This document shows, one piece after another, positions 1-10,085 of a stretch of DNA of 64,000 bases (within the stretch, counting starts at the first letter, position 1; the number at the start of each line of letters is the position of its first letter). Below the pieces are notes generated by a model that had not been told where the DNA came from, did not search any database, and saw only the letters and a program-made list of their open reading frames with translations. Made by a program: the position numbers and the translations under genes. The DNA comes from Limnephilus marmoratus (taxonomy: Eukaryota; Arthropoda; Insecta; Trichoptera; Limnephilidae): the NCBI GenBank assembly GCA_917880885.1, contig OU862923.1, positions 25,745,770 to 25,809,769 of the forward strand, given 5' to 3'.

Positions 1-300
1 CCCACCAACGCGTGGTAGGCCGAAACGGGAAAGACTGGTTGAGGGAGGAGAGTCTATTTTTTACTTTGATTTCTCCAGCGGGACTCTCTCGGAAAATCGG
101 CTGGCATCGCAATGGGAGGAATAGCTTCATATGTCCGTCATTCCTGGACACCTTGTCCCCCAAATTCCTAGCCACCCCCATACCTTTTCCTTCCCTGAAC
201 TTCCCCTCCTCTCTTTACTAAAAAGATCCCCCACACAGCATCCCAAAATACGATATAGGACCTGAGGAGAATTATTTTTCTTAGGACCTCCTGTGTGGAT
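1..300 (+). repeat. S1 interspersed repeat, 5' part outside window
   Basis: S1 is a ~400-bp repeat found many times here. From 5' to 3' it has a GC-rich head (GGAGGCGG and GGTACCGCC blocks), a stretch containing GACTTAGCAGGGGTGCC and TTCATGGGGTGAGGTTTGTC, a pyrimidine-rich part, and a 3' end with two nested stems: CTCCACACAG pairing with CTGTGTGGAG, and GGCCCTGAGG pairing with CCTCAGGGCC. This copy begins in the middle of the family and has a damaged 3' stem. It has no coding capacity. The shared 3' end with LINE family L-J suggests a SINE-like lifestyle, but no clear tRNA promoter is visible in the head. Confidence 0.75.
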
Positions 301-369
301 CGTTAAAAAAGCATAATAGGTCAGACTCAAAAATGGGATTTTTTAAAATATTATGTCGATAGCGGAAAT

Positions 370-1041
370 TTGAAACGCTTTAACGAACAATAGACTAGAT
401 CACTCTGAATCAGTTATACAGTTAAATGGTTGCAATGTCGAAAAGGTGGAAAGATTTAGATACCTCGGCAGTATTCTCACGGACACTCTTGACCCAGATG
501 TAGAAGTTAGGTGCAGAATTGAAGCAGCAAGAACTGTGTTCATTAAAATGAAATCCCTCTTCTGCAATGACAATATCAGTTTTAAACTAACTGGCGAGAA
601 TGCTAAAATGTTATGTGTTGTCGGTCTTGCTGTATGGATGTGAAACATGGACCTTGAAAGTAAATAATATGAACAGGTTAGAGGCTTTTGAAATGTGGCT
701 TCACCAGAGAATGCTCAAGGTCCCATGTAGAGACATGATCACCAACACAGAAATTCTCAGGCGGGCTAGAGTAGATAGAGAACTGTTTACATTCATAAAA
801 TCAGGAAAATTTCATATCTGGTTCATATACTTCGAGGGGAGAAGTATCACTTTTTCCATTTAATATTGAAAGGCAAGATAGAGGGTCGCCAAGGGCCTGG
901 TAGGAGACAAATGTCTTGGCTGCGAAGTACACGAGAGTGGACCGGCATTAGAAGTGTGGAGCAATACAGAGAGACATTTTCAAGAGTGATCGCCAACGTT
1001 GGGGGGACCTGATAAGGCACACAAAGAAGAAGAAGAAAGGA
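370..1041 (+). pseudogene. RTE-type LINE reverse transcriptase C-terminus, decayed
   Basis: Three reading frames in succession (about 446-643, 600-863 and 864-1012) give the C-terminal region typical of insect RTE/BovB-like LINE proteins: FRYLGSILTDTLDPDVEVRCRIEAA split into YLGSIL, CRIEAART and KMKSLFC blocks, then VLLYGCETWTLK, MNRLEAFEMWLHQRMLKVP, and finally GKIEG with GRRQMSWLRSTREWTG. At least two frameshifts and several stops make it dead. The upstream polymerase core with the catalytic DD box is missing, so this is a 5'-truncated copy. It ends near 1041 in a purine-rich tract. The family assignment rests on these recognisable blocks; the exact clade is inference. Confidence 0.8.
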
Positions 1042-1810
1042 CAATAAATCCAAAAATTAGTTAATTATGTCCTTCTCCGTTTTTTCTCTTTCGATCCGCG
1101 TCGTCGAAATATTTCTAGAAAAATACTTGCGTCTTTTACGACGTGCGAGATTTTATTTGTGAAAATTAAAACGTAAATTAAATACTTTCAATAAAGAAAT
1201 TTACACAAAATGTTAAGTATTCTGAAAGATACATAAAATGCTATTTTACAAAAAAAAAATCATGGTGATAGGTCCACAAAAACAGGAGATATAATTTTAT
1301 GATAAAAGAAAAACTTTTTTTTCGCTCTACTGAATAATTAACATTTTGTACGTTACAGCATTTCAAATTTCCGTGATCAATACGGTAAGATACGTATTAA
1401 GTATAACTACACACAACATACCTTCCTTATTTTTTTTACCATTGGGTTCAGATGTATTAACCGTATCCTTTTCATATGGCCCAGTACATTAAATCGGTTT
1501 CACGGAAATTTTCTTCAGTTCAATCGCTTTTGTGGACCATTTATCCTTAGTAAAAGCGATTTCTATGTACATAATAAAAAATACAAACATGCGTACCTTT
1601 ATTAGGCACTGAATACAGTTTCTGTTTATTATATTTTAAATCGTTTGCTAAACCTTTTACGCACTAACCAAACGTTTGAGAAAAAAATATTAAATAATGT
1701 GCCTACTTGAATTTTTTTTCGGGTCTCAATAAAGCTATTGAAGAAATAAGTTTTCAACATAATTGAACAAAATCCAAGTACCCATGTACAATGTATTTTT
1801 TTTTAATGTT
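1042..1810. other. AT-rich spacer, nothing recognised
   Basis: No open frame above background, RNA gene, inverted repeat or known repeat family was recognised here. Confidence 0.5.
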
Positions 1811-2127
1811 CTACACACAGGAGGCCCTGAGGGAAATAATTTCCCTCAGGGCATATGTCATCTTTAGGGATGCTGTGTGGAGGGTTTTTTTGAGGAAAGG
1901 AAAGAGAGGAGAGTTATGGGAAGGAAGATGGTTTAAGGGGTGGGTAGGAATCTGGGTTTCAGTGTGTCCTGGTCATATCCAAGATCTAGACAAACCTCAC
2001 CCCGTGAACCCGGGCACCCCTGCTTAGTCACCAAACGTAGCGAACCACTTGGGGTGACCAATGGCAGAGGTGTTGGTTATCTAATAAAGGTTCCCGGGGC
2101 AGCGGTACCCATTCCGCCTCCCAAATT
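1811..2127 (-). repeat. S1 repeat, nearly complete
   Basis: Reverse orientation copy. It opens on the plus strand with the stem arm CTACACACAG, then the inner GGCCCTGAGG palindrome, and closes with the GGTACCCATTCCGCCTCCC head. A small internal deletion removes most of the pyrimidine-rich middle. Confidence 0.75.
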
Positions 2128-2411
2128 GAGTATTGTTATGGAGAATACATTAATTGGACGGTATGCGGTACTGAGAGCATTGCTGTCATCCATAGGATTT
2201 CCAAGGCTTTTCGGAATCTAATTGTTATTATGTCGTAATGGTTTGGTTAAACAAATTATCTGTAAAATAATAAATAAGTAGTTAATTGTTAAAATTATCT
2301 TCCCAAAAAATATAAATCTCCTTTTAAAAAGTCATTAAAAGTGAAGGAAAAAAAAAGTTTATATAAGTTACGCTAGCTTAGGTTATGGGCTATTTAAAAT
2401 ATATCTTACAA

Positions 2412-2534
2412 ATATTATAGATAAACGCTAAAGTTTGTATGGATGTACGTGTGTTTTTTACTCTTTTACGCAAAAACTACTGAATTGATTTTAATGAAAC
2501 TTTACAGCTCATACATCAGAACCTTACTATCCTA
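2412..2534 (+). mobile_element. Helitron-like head fragment
   Basis: The block AAAGTTTGTATGGATGTACG followed by ACTCTTTTACGCAAAAACTA and TGAATTGATTTTAATGAAAC matches the 5' part of the element starting at 2535 and of the fragment at 3595. It is cut off directly before the next copy, so it is a truncated neighbour insertion. Confidence 0.5.
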
Positions 2535-2561
2535 TCTTACTAATGTTATAAAGGCGAAAGT

Positions 2562-3105
2562 TTGTATGGATATATGGATGTATGGATGTATGGATGTATG
2601 GATGTATGGATGTATGGATGTATGGATGTATGGATGTATGGATGTATAGATGTATGGATGTATGGATGTATGGATGTATGGATGTATGGATGTATGGATG
2701 TATGGATGTATGGATGTATGTATGTATGGATGTATGGATGTATGGATGTATGGATGTATGGATGTATGGATGTATGGATGTATGGGTGTATGGATGTATG
2801 GATGTATGGATGTATGGATGTATGGATGTATGGATGTATGGATGTATGGATGTATGGATGTATGGATGTATGGATGTATGGATGTATGGATGTATGGATG
2901 TATGGATGTATGGATGTATGGATGTATGGATGTATGGATGTATGGATGTATGGATGTATGGATGTATGGATGTATGGATGTATGGATGTATGCATGTATG
3001 GATGTATGGATGTATGGATGTATGGATGTATGGATGTATGGATGTATGGATGTATGGATGTATGGATGTATGGATGTATGGATGTATGGATGTATGGATG
3101 TTCGT
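2562..3105. repeat. Octanucleotide array (GATGTATG)n, about 67 units
   Basis: Eight-base units run almost unbroken for ~540 bp, with single-base variants near 2648, 2719, 2785 and 2992. Eight is not a multiple of three but 24 is, so every frame on both strands stays open and gives fake eight-residue peptide repeats ([16 protein letters not shown]). The array grows out of the two or three units normally present in this Helitron-like family (compare 2440 and 3615). Confidence 0.97.
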
Positions 3106-3349
3106 TACTCTTTCACGCAAAAACTACTGAATGGACTTCAAAAATTCTTTCACTAATAGAAAGCTACATTATTTGCTAGTAATATAGGTTGTATATAATG
3201 GTAAGCTCTGGCGTTAAGAATAAGATCTGGCGTTATGAAAATATTTATCATACGTTTTCTGTCCCTAACTTAATCGAATTATTGCAAAAGTCAGAAGAAA
3301 AACAAAACAAACGGTTGCCGTGGTAACGATGTTGGCGTCGTAGTTAATA

Positions 3350-3594
3350 TCTATCTCTTAAAATGAATCGCCGAAATGTATGAACGCGCATAACTTTCGA
3401 ACGAATCCACCAAATTGGATATTTTTTTTTGTATAAAACTACTCGTGAGCAATATTGCAACAGGTGGTACGCGAGCAGTTTGAAAACTGAATTTATCGGG
3501 AATTAATATATGGAACGGGAGTGGGGGGAGGGAGGGGGAGGCGGGGTGGGAACCCCCCTGGTACCATGCGAGCGAAGCCGCGGAAAAAAGCTAG
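3350..3594 (+). mobile_element. Helitron-like element, short
   Basis: The left end is A|TCTATCTCTTAAAATGAATCG, shown here as A|TC followed by the AAAATGAATCGCCGAAATG head. The right end is GCGAAGCCGCGG then AAAAAAGCTAG|T. The head with CGCGCATAACTTTCGAAC is shared by the copies at 8038, 8475, 11625 and 13371. It is non-coding and relies on an absent Rep/helicase. Confidence 0.55.
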
Positions 3595-3815
3595 TAATAT
3601 TATAAATGCGAAAATTTGTATGGATCTTGTGTGTTTGTTACGCTTTCACGCAAAAACTACTGAATGGATTTTAATGAAACTTTACAAACTCATACATTAG
3701 AATAACAAATGGGCTTTAATTTATAAAAAGCTAGCTAGGAAGGGGACCCGGGAGTGGAACGGGGACGTACGGGAAAGGTGATTCAGGGAGAAACAATGTA
3801 TTTCTTAGAATATGG
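3595..3815 (+). mobile_element. Helitron-like fragment
   Basis: Starts with TAATATTATAAATGCGAAAA directly after the preceding CTAG end, then shows the CACGCAAAAACTACTGAATG block. At about 3720 it switches to the GC-rich ACGTACGGGAAAGG...GGGAGAAACAA segment typical of the other Helitron-like 3' halves. It lacks a clean CTAG end. Confidence 0.45.
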
Positions 3816-3906
3816 GATTGCAAAGCAATTTTTACAATATTACTTACGTCAATGTTTGTTTATTTGATGAAGTACATCTACATAAAGTATACAAAGAAAA
3901 AAAAGT

Positions 3907-4472
3907 ATGTCAACAGCGAGGGAAGCTTCTCCTGCATATGCCCCGAGGGCTACACCATGGCCGGAGACCAGGAGTATGTGGATGTCAACGAGTGGGGCAG
4001 GTCAAACTCCTGCGGCATCAATGCCAAGTTCATCAATGTTCCCGGATCCTTCAAGTGCATTTGTCCCCAAGGGTTCAAGGGACAAGGACATCAATTCTGC
4101 GAAAATGTTAATGAATGCGCCGACAATCCTTGCGATGCTAATGCTTTCTGCATGGATACTACGGATACTTTCGCAGTTTCACCTGTGGCTGTAAAGAAGA
4201 TTACACCGGTGACCCATTCAAGGGCTGAGAGAGAAGCCCTATGGGCTGCGCGCAGTGTGCGAGTATGCAGTCCCGAGATATAATTGCATTTGTCCCCAGG
4301 GATACGCAAGGAAACCTGACCCACAAGTTGCTTGCGAACAAGTTGATGTTAATATCTTATGCAAATCGAACTTTGACTGCACGAATAATGCAGAATGCAT
4401 TGAAAATCAGTGCTTCTGAAAAGATGGATTTTTACCAAAGGGATCAGTTTGTATCGATATCGATGAATATAT
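3907..4472 (+). pseudogene. Dumpy-like calcium-binding EGF repeat fragment, decayed
   Basis: Translation in shifting frames gives consecutive EGF-like modules: SEGSFSCICPEGYTMAGDQ, then VDVNEW, NVPGSFKCICPQGF, NVNECADNPCDANAFC, a third-frame segment with CICPQGYARKPDPQ, and finally EQVDVNIL, NAECIENQCF and GSVCIDIDEY. This order and wording resemble the EGF region of the insect giant extracellular protein Dumpy, which anchors epidermis to cuticle. Key cysteines are changed (VNEC to VNEW, AKC to AKF), two frameshifts are needed, and a TGA interrupts the CF-KDGF module. It lies alone, GC-richer than its surroundings, between repeats. No splice sites or promoter are evident. It could be a retro- or segmental copy. 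Dumpy is the best guess; another EGF protein is possible. Confidence 0.7.
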
Positions 4473-4519
4473 AATATCATTATTGTCGATTTATCGAAGA
4501 AAGCAATTTCTTTCTGGCT

Positions 4520-4720
4520 TGACATTATACAAATGAAATAAGTTCTTTGTCTAAAACCAATTTGTTAAATTTATAAATATTGACCAGTTTCGGTTGATCT
4601 CAACCTTCATCAGGGCAATAAATAAACACGTCAAGTTTATTTGTTTAATGTCCGGATGATGAAGGTTAAAGTGGTTATAAACAAAGAACTTTTTTTTATT
4701 CGAATAATATCATTGCCCAA
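4520..4720 (-). mobile_element. Penelope-like terminal sequence with hammerhead-like motif
   Basis: On the minus strand CCTGATGAAGGTTGA...TCAACCGAAACTGGTCAA has the architecture found in terminal repeats of Penelope-like retroelements: CTGATGA, a stem (GGTTGA with TCAACC) and GAAAC. A second, partial TGATGAAGGTTAAAG occurs on the plus strand near 4656. No reverse transcriptase or GIY-YIG sequence is nearby, so this is a solo end. Confidence 0.5.
4584..4616 (-). ncRNA. Hammerhead-like ribozyme core motif
   Basis: CTGATGA and GAAA boxes flank a six-base stem. One unpaired base sits between the CTGATGA box and the stem, so activity is not assured from sequence alone. Confidence 0.4.
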
Positions 4721-5600
4721 ATATCAACTACTGAAATTAAAACACGATAAAATTTCTTCAATGAAATCTGTTAATGTATTCCTATTCTGGTTAAGCCCAA
4801 ACTATTCATAATGAACTAATTTTCAGAAATCTAATATTTGGGTTGATTGGCGTTTAAATTTCGGACTTTATGATAAAATCTTTACATCAATAACATTATA
4901 TTTCGGTCCATTTCTCTGATAATTTTCCATATACAAGAACCGTTTTGTCGAAATCCCTCCGAGAGGTTTTATTGCGCTATATCCGATACAATGAAATGAT
5001 GACTACAATAGCGATGCTTTCCGGAAATACTCTAATATATTATATAAAACCTGTTTAGAGGTTGTTTACTAGTGAATATCACAGTAAAATGCTTTACGAA
5101 GATTAATTTTCCCTACGACAAAATAAATGGGGCACAATTAATTTACGGATAAACGACAGCATGATAAAAATTCAACCAGTAAAAACAAGTTATTTTTTAA
5201 TACAATAAACCTATTTTCAAATGTCTTTAAAAAGTTAAAAAATATAAGTAATAATTTTTTTTGGTTTAATGAGGATTCAACCTTCCTAACCAGAAACTGG
5301 AGTTACAACGCTCCTAACTGACCCAAATTCCTTCAACATTTATATCTTGTAGTAAGTTCTGTAATTTCATGAAAGTTCAAAGAAATGCGTTTATTTCCGC
5401 GTGTGTATGCTTGATTAGCACCAGAATTTGACAGAATGCATTGTCATCTCGCTAACTAGTCTATCTGCCGAATTTCAGCTCGGTATCGGGAAGTGGGTTA
5501 ATTTTCACTTCCAAGATTTCATTCAATCCAGAAAACAAAAGTGAAATTCAAATACGTAGATGTATCTATCTATAAAGTGGGTAGGTATATTATAAGAATA
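4721..5600. other. AT-rich spacer, nothing recognised
   Basis: No gene or repeat family recognised. The right part carries GATA/TATC-like short repeats that continue into the target site of the LINE at 5634. Confidence 0.45.
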
Positions 5601-5633
5601 TCTATTCTAAATAGAATAGATAGATAGATTATA
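5601..5633. repeat. Left target-site duplication of LINE L-A
   Basis: These 33 bases recur at 7971-8003 with two differences (AA against GT after TCTATTCT). They bracket the LINE, as expected of target-primed reverse transcription, although the site is itself a GATAGATA-rich short repeat. Confidence 0.65.
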
Positions 5634-5638
5634 GATAA

Positions 5639-7654
5639 ACACATCGATCTATCTTTTCTGCAAAGAATATATATAACTATCTAGTGGCGACCAAAGACCC
5701 ACAAAACACTCTTAAACAAGAGAATTACCGTAGGTATCGTAACATTTGTAAAGATGTTATGCGTAAGGCAAAAGAACGGTACTATAAGCATCAACTCGAC
5801 CAAGATCCATCTAGTAAAAACATGTGGAACATCGTTAAACAAATTACCAATACTAAACATAAAATTGACCCTAATATTACCGAACTCCTAATTGGAAACA
5901 CAGCCACCACTGATTCGGAAATAATTGCTTGCCACACTAACCAATACTTTACAACGGTTGGGTCTAACCTTGCGGAAAACATCTTAAGTATCACCAAGGA
6001 AACTGAAGATTCACTGGCATCTGCAATAGAAACAAAACACAATTCTTTTTCATTTCAATTCTCACCTACGACAAAAGAAGAGGTTTTAAAAATTATTGAC
6101 AATCTTAACAATACACATTCGAAAGGTCCCGACGGTCTTAACACACATATACTAAAAATTATTAAACACAATATTGCATCACCTTTATCGAACATTTTTA
6201 ATAAAAGTTTTACTTCAGGGGTTTTCCCCGACCATCTTAAAAAGTCTTTAGTAGTACCAATCTACAAAAATGGACCCAAAAACCAAGTGGGTAATTATAG
6301 GCCAATATCCCTGTTGAGTGCTATCTCAAAAATTATAGAAAAAAATTTTAAAAACAGATTAAGTAACTATGTAGAGAGCCGAAAACTTTTAAGCAAAAAT
6401 CAGTTCGGCTTTCGGCCGGGGAGGGGAACGGACGACGCGATAGCGCAACTTACAGAACATATTTCTGGAAATATAGATCGCGGAAAGAAAAACATTGCAC
6501 TGTTCTTAGACTTAGCCAAGGCTTTTGATACAATTTCTCATAAATTACTCCTCAAAAGATTAAAAAATATTGGCATTGTAGGTATGCCCTACGAATGGTT
6601 AAAGAGTTACTTAACGGGTAGAAGCCAGCAACTCAAAATGGGCAAAACAGTGAGTAAATCACTAGAGACTAACTTTGGGGTACCGCAGGGAAGCACATTG
6701 GGACCTCTTCTATTTATAATCTACATAAATGAGTTATGCGAGCTAAAAATAGGCGGAAAAATTATTACATTCGCTGACGATACGGTAGCTATATTTGAAG
6801 GAGACGACTGGACTCAAACACATAAACATGCTGAAAGTGGAATCAAAGCAATAAAACAATGGCTTGACAAAAATCTACTTACATTAAATATAGCAAAAAC
6901 TAAATACGTAAGATTCAGCTCAACCATAAAAGGACAACCTAGTACATCACACACAATAAAAACACATAAGCGTAACTGTAATTCCGATAATACTGATTCT
7001 ATCTGCAATTGTGAAGTTTTGGAAAGTGTGAAAAACATCAAATATCTAGGCGTTATTATAGACAATCACCTTAAGTGGAAATATCACATCGACAACCTCA
7101 CAATAAGGGTGAGAAAATTGATTCACATATTCTTTGTATTACGAAATATAATCAAACAGCAAGACCTAAGAAAAATATATTTCGGATTATGCAACCCCAT
7201 CTTAACGTATGGTTGTATTGGTTGGGGAGCGTCAGGTAGAACAATTTTAGATCCTCTAGTGAAGGCCCAGAAATCCATAATTAGAGTCATTATGCGTAAA
7301 CCCTATAGGTTTTCTAGCGATCAGCTCTACAAAAAATTTAATGTACTTGATGTTCGCCAAAACTACATAAAAAAGGTTAATAACCACGTACACAAAAATC
7401 TAGAAAAACTTAATAAAATTGATCATAAATACATCACAAGAAGTCACACCAGAAAGGATCTTGTAGTCCCAGGGAGCAATACGTCGAAGTTCCAAATGAC
7501 ACATACATATCTGGGACCGAAATTATACAATAAAATTCCCCCAGAATTAAACATTAAAACATGCAAAATGACATCTATCGGTTCAATAATAAATAAATGG
7601 TTGATTGGCTTAGGTAGGGTTGAATCTGAAAAATTATTAAATAATGTCACTTAA
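5639..7654 (+). CDS. Non-LTR reverse transcriptase (ORF2, N-terminus missing)
   Basis: Makes cDNA from the LINE RNA at a nicked chromosomal target. The frame is open from 5639 without an ATG because the element is 5'-truncated; the first start-like codon, GTG at 5684, is not a real start. Counting from 5684 (656 residues), palm motif A is FLDLAKAFDTISH with catalytic Asp276, motif B is GVPQG at 332-336, and motif C is FADD at 363-366. NQFGFRPGRGT precedes motif A. The C-terminal domain has NIKYLGVIIDNHLKW and YGCIGWGASG boxes. The apurinic endonuclease is absent. No stop or frameshift breaks the remaining ORF, so the insertion looks recent. The wording fits CR1/L2/Daphne-type elements; the exact clade is inferred. 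Confidence 0.9.
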   Translation, partial: THRSIFSAKNIYNYLVATKDPQNTLKQENYRRYRNICKDVMRKAKERYYKHQLDQDPSSKNMWNIVKQITNTKHKIDPNITELLIGNTATTDSEIIACHTNQYFTTVGSNLAENILSITKETEDSLASAIETKHNSFSFQFSPTTKEEVLKIIDNLNNTHSKGPDGLNTHILKIIKHNIASPLSNIFNKSFTSGVFPDHLKKSLVVPIYKNGPKNQVGNYRPISLLSAISKIIEKNFKNRLSNYVESRKLLSKNQFGFRPGRGTDDAIAQLTEHISGNIDRGKKNIALFLDLAKAFDTISHKLLLKRLKNIGIVGMPYEWLKSYLTGRSQQLKMGKTVSKSLETNFGVPQGSTLGPLLFIIYINELCELKIGGKIITFADDTVAIFEGDDWTQTHKHAESGIKAIKQWLDKNLLTLNIAKTKYVRFSSTIKGQPSTSHTIKTHKRNCNSDNTDSICNCEVLESVKNIKYLGVIIDNHLKWKYHIDNLTIRVRKLIHIFFVLRNIIKQQDLRKIYFGLCNPILTYGCIGWGASGRTILDPLVKAQKSIIRVIMRKPYRFSSDQLYKKFNVLDVRQNYIKKVNNHVHKNLEKLNKIDHKYITRSHTRKDLVVPGSNTSKFQMTHTYLGPKLYNKIPPELNIKTCKMTSIGSIINKWLIGLGRVESEKLLNNVT

Positions 7655-7800
7655 AACTTAAACTTTTACATGGTTAACTATTAAATGGCACAACCAGAAA
7701 AATCTTAGTATACTTATAGGTATTTAATCTAAAAAAAAAAAAAAACACTTTGTTTTTTTTTGGTACAGAATATATTTTTGGCATTTTTCACCAGCATTTG

Positions 7801-7835
7801 GTTCCTTAGAACGGGCAATCTGCCTAGCTAGGAAC
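7801..7835 (+). promoter_or_regulatory. 3'-UTR hairpin of LINE L-A
   Basis: GTTCCTTAG and CTAGGAAC arms pair across a ~17-base loop. The hairpin is unchanged in the second copy at 49523-49557. A 3' stem-loop is a plausible recognition site for the element's reverse transcriptase. Confidence 0.5.
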
Positions 7836-7970
7836 TAATATAGACAAACAAGACATAATAACACTTGTATACATTTTAATATTTACAGTTATTTTGAAAT
7901 ATTATTATTATGTTATATTTGCTGTATAAATGTATCTTATGTAATAAATAAATAAATAAAATAAAATCTA

Positions 7971-8003
7971 TCTATTCTGTATAGAATAGATAGATAGATT
8001 ATA
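7971..8003. repeat. Right target-site duplication of LINE L-A
   Basis: Second copy of the 33-base target sequence, directly after the AAAT-type tail. Confidence 0.65.
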
Positions 8004-8037
8004 ATATATCTATTGTAGATAGATACAGTATAAATTA

Positions 8038-8473
8038 TCTGTATAAATAAAAATGAATCGCCGAAATGTATGTACGCGCATAACTTCCGAACCACTGCAC
8101 CAAATTGGATAATTCTTTTTTTTCTGTGTTCGTTATTGTCAGGACAAGGTTTGTATAAAACTACTGGTGTGCTCTGGAATTATGAAATTTGTATAAAAAA
8201 ATTGCAATAGGTGGCACGCGAGCTATTTGAAAAATGGACTGAATGTGTGGAATGCGGGAGGGGAACTCGGGAAGGGGGTTCGCGAGACGGTGGAGGGGGG
8301 GAGTGGAGTGGGGAGAGGGAAAGTGGAGGAGGCGGAGTGGTAATGCAAGAGGGGAAGAGGACGCGGGAGACGAAGGGGAGACGGAAAGGGAACGGGACGA
8401 ATGCGAAAGGACACACAGGAAGTAACGATTTCTTTATAAAATGGCGTAGCAACGCATGCCGGGAACCAGCTAG
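8038..8473 (+). mobile_element. Helitron-like non-autonomous element
   Basis: Left end A|TCTGTATAAATAAAAATG, right end GCCGGGAACCAGCTAG|T. Middle features shared with sister copies are ATGAATCGCCGAAATG, TTCGTTATTGTCAGGACAAG, GGTGGCACGCGAGC and a G-rich purine tract. There is no coding capacity. The next copy follows directly, giving a tandem pair. Confidence 0.65.
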
Positions 8474-8474
8474 T

Positions 8475-8822
8475 AGTATAAATAAAAATGAATCGCTGAA
8501 ATGCGTATGCGCATAACTTCTGAACGATTGCACCAAATTGGATAATTCTTTTTTTTTTGTGTTCGTTATTGTCAGGACAAGGTTTGTATAAAACTACTGG
8601 TTGAATGTGATTGAATGTATGATTGAATGTATGGAATGCGGGAGAGAGGAGTGGAACTCGGGAGGAGGGTTCGCAGTGCGGGGAAAGGAGGAAGGGGGAA
8701 GTGGAGAGGGGAGAGGGAAGGTGGAGGAGACGGAGTGGGAACGCAGGAGAGGAAGGGGACGCGGGAGAGAGAAACAATTTATTTATTAAATGACACAGCA
8801 ATGCACGCCGGGAACCAGCTGG
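8475..8822 (+). mobile_element. Helitron-like element, tandem second copy
   Basis: Same family as 8038-8473, joined head to tail. The left TC is missing and the right end is CTGG|T instead of CTAG|T. A deletion removes the GGTGGCACGCGAGC block. The long antisense frames across both copies are products of the purine-rich tract. Confidence 0.6.
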
Positions 8823-10085
8823 TTTAAATAAAAAATAGGTACCATTCAACAATTTGCTCTTGCCAGATCAATATTTTCTTCGTTTCCACACAAATAAATA
8901 ATACCTACATAATATTTTAAAGGTTTTTTTCACATACTCACAAAGGTATGGGGTGTGCCTTCCATACCTACATCATATGTCATGGAAAATGATGGAGGGA
9001 TTTAATCAATCTTCTACCAACCCTCTTCTCCTCTCCTGTGCGCCTGGTCGCTAATATCATATTTTGTAAAAAAGCTTTTTAATAATGGGTTTCCTTGGAA
9101 AATAAAACGATATTTATCTATGTAGTACCTTCATGAGGTTTTTTCGTTTTCATTTTAATGTTGATCTTATGAAACCTTCTTTGGAATCGATTCCGGTATT
9201 CGAATAAATTATTCCGTGTCTTTTTTTCACATCCCATTTAAGGTTTTACTAGGAACTCTGTTTTCATAAATTATGTAAGTATAAAATTTATAATAATATT
9301 ACAAGGGTTTCGTTTTCTTGTTTACTAGTATTTTATTTATAAATCAAATTGAATTTATATAAAATTCATGATATATTAATTTGTGTCTAGCTGTAAGGCA
9401 ATAAGGAACTCCTGTGAAAAATATTATGGCTTTAAAAAAATATGTTCATATAGACCAATTAACGCTGATTCTGAATATATAAGTTTTATTTCATAATATT
9501 AAACATAGAGTTCTTAAAAAATTATTAAAAATTTTTAAACGTCTCGTGAAAACACACTGTAAAGTTGGTATTATTGAATGGTTAGTGCAGACGTCACGCC
9601 TTACCAGTCATTGTATTGAAAGCTTTGATTATGTAGGTATGACATAAGCCATCAGTAATAACATTTCATGTAATTAGTTATTTCATGCTGTTTATAGAGA
9701 TTTAGTTGTTGTGTTTATTGAAACAATATTTAACTATTAAAACAAACTAAAAAAAATGCAGTTATTGAAGTCAGAAGGTCATTATTCATTAAAAAACATT
9801 GGACTGGAGTTCTCCATTATTATTTCAGAAATAATGGTTCGATTTTTTTAATTTTCAGATAGGAAACGTGATCTCTTTGTAGGAATATCTATAAATGATA
9901 ACAATTTTGATGTGTATCATACAAAATACTTGAAACTTAATAATATTTTGTAGGTAGTAGGCACCTAGACTGGTGCTAAAAATGAACTCTAATATGCTTC
10001 AAAAGTGGTCAACAATGGATTTTTTAAATTTTTTTATATCATACGTTGGATATTCAGTTCGCAAAATTACCGCTATATAAAATTT
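8823..10085. other. AT-rich spacer, nothing recognised
   Basis: 1.26 kb without recognisable gene, RNA, inverted-repeat element or known family. Confidence 0.5.

Larger units (their letters stand above)
2535..3594 (+). mobile_element. Composite Helitron-like element with octamer array
   Basis: The left end reads A|TCTTACTAATG and the right end AAAAAAGCTAG|T, matching the A|TC...CTAG|T ends of many insect Helitrons. The interior has a GCGAAAGTTTGTATGGAT start, a long GATGTATG array (2562-3105), the conserved TTCACGCAAAAACTACTGAA block, and from 3350 a second Helitron-like head. No Rep/helicase gene is present, so it is non-autonomous. Whether it is one element or two fused ones is uncertain, because CTAG|T also occurs at 3176-3180. 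Confidence 0.5.
5634..7970 (+). mobile_element. LINE L-A, CR1/L2-group, 5'-truncated
   Basis: A 2.3-kb insertion bounded by a ~33-bp duplication. It contains the C-terminal two thirds of ORF2, a 3' UTR with a hairpin at 7801-7835 and a tail of AAAT-type repeats. The endonuclease and any ORF1 are missing. The same 3' end recurs at 49321-49685 and a C-terminal piece at 24740-24915. Confidence 0.85.

Noticed and set aside
2527..3179. Long open frames of up to 205 codons on both strands
   Set aside because: They are translations of the GATGTATG array; every frame stays open because the repeat has no stop in any phase.
5684..5686. GTG as a start codon for the L-A reverse transcriptase
   Set aside because: The frame is open upstream to 5639 and the element is 5'-truncated, so there is no native start.
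8180..8852. Antisense frames of 118 and 209 codons
   Set aside because: They read the purine-rich tracts of Helitron-like elements as Pro/Ser-rich peptides; no conserved start or motif.
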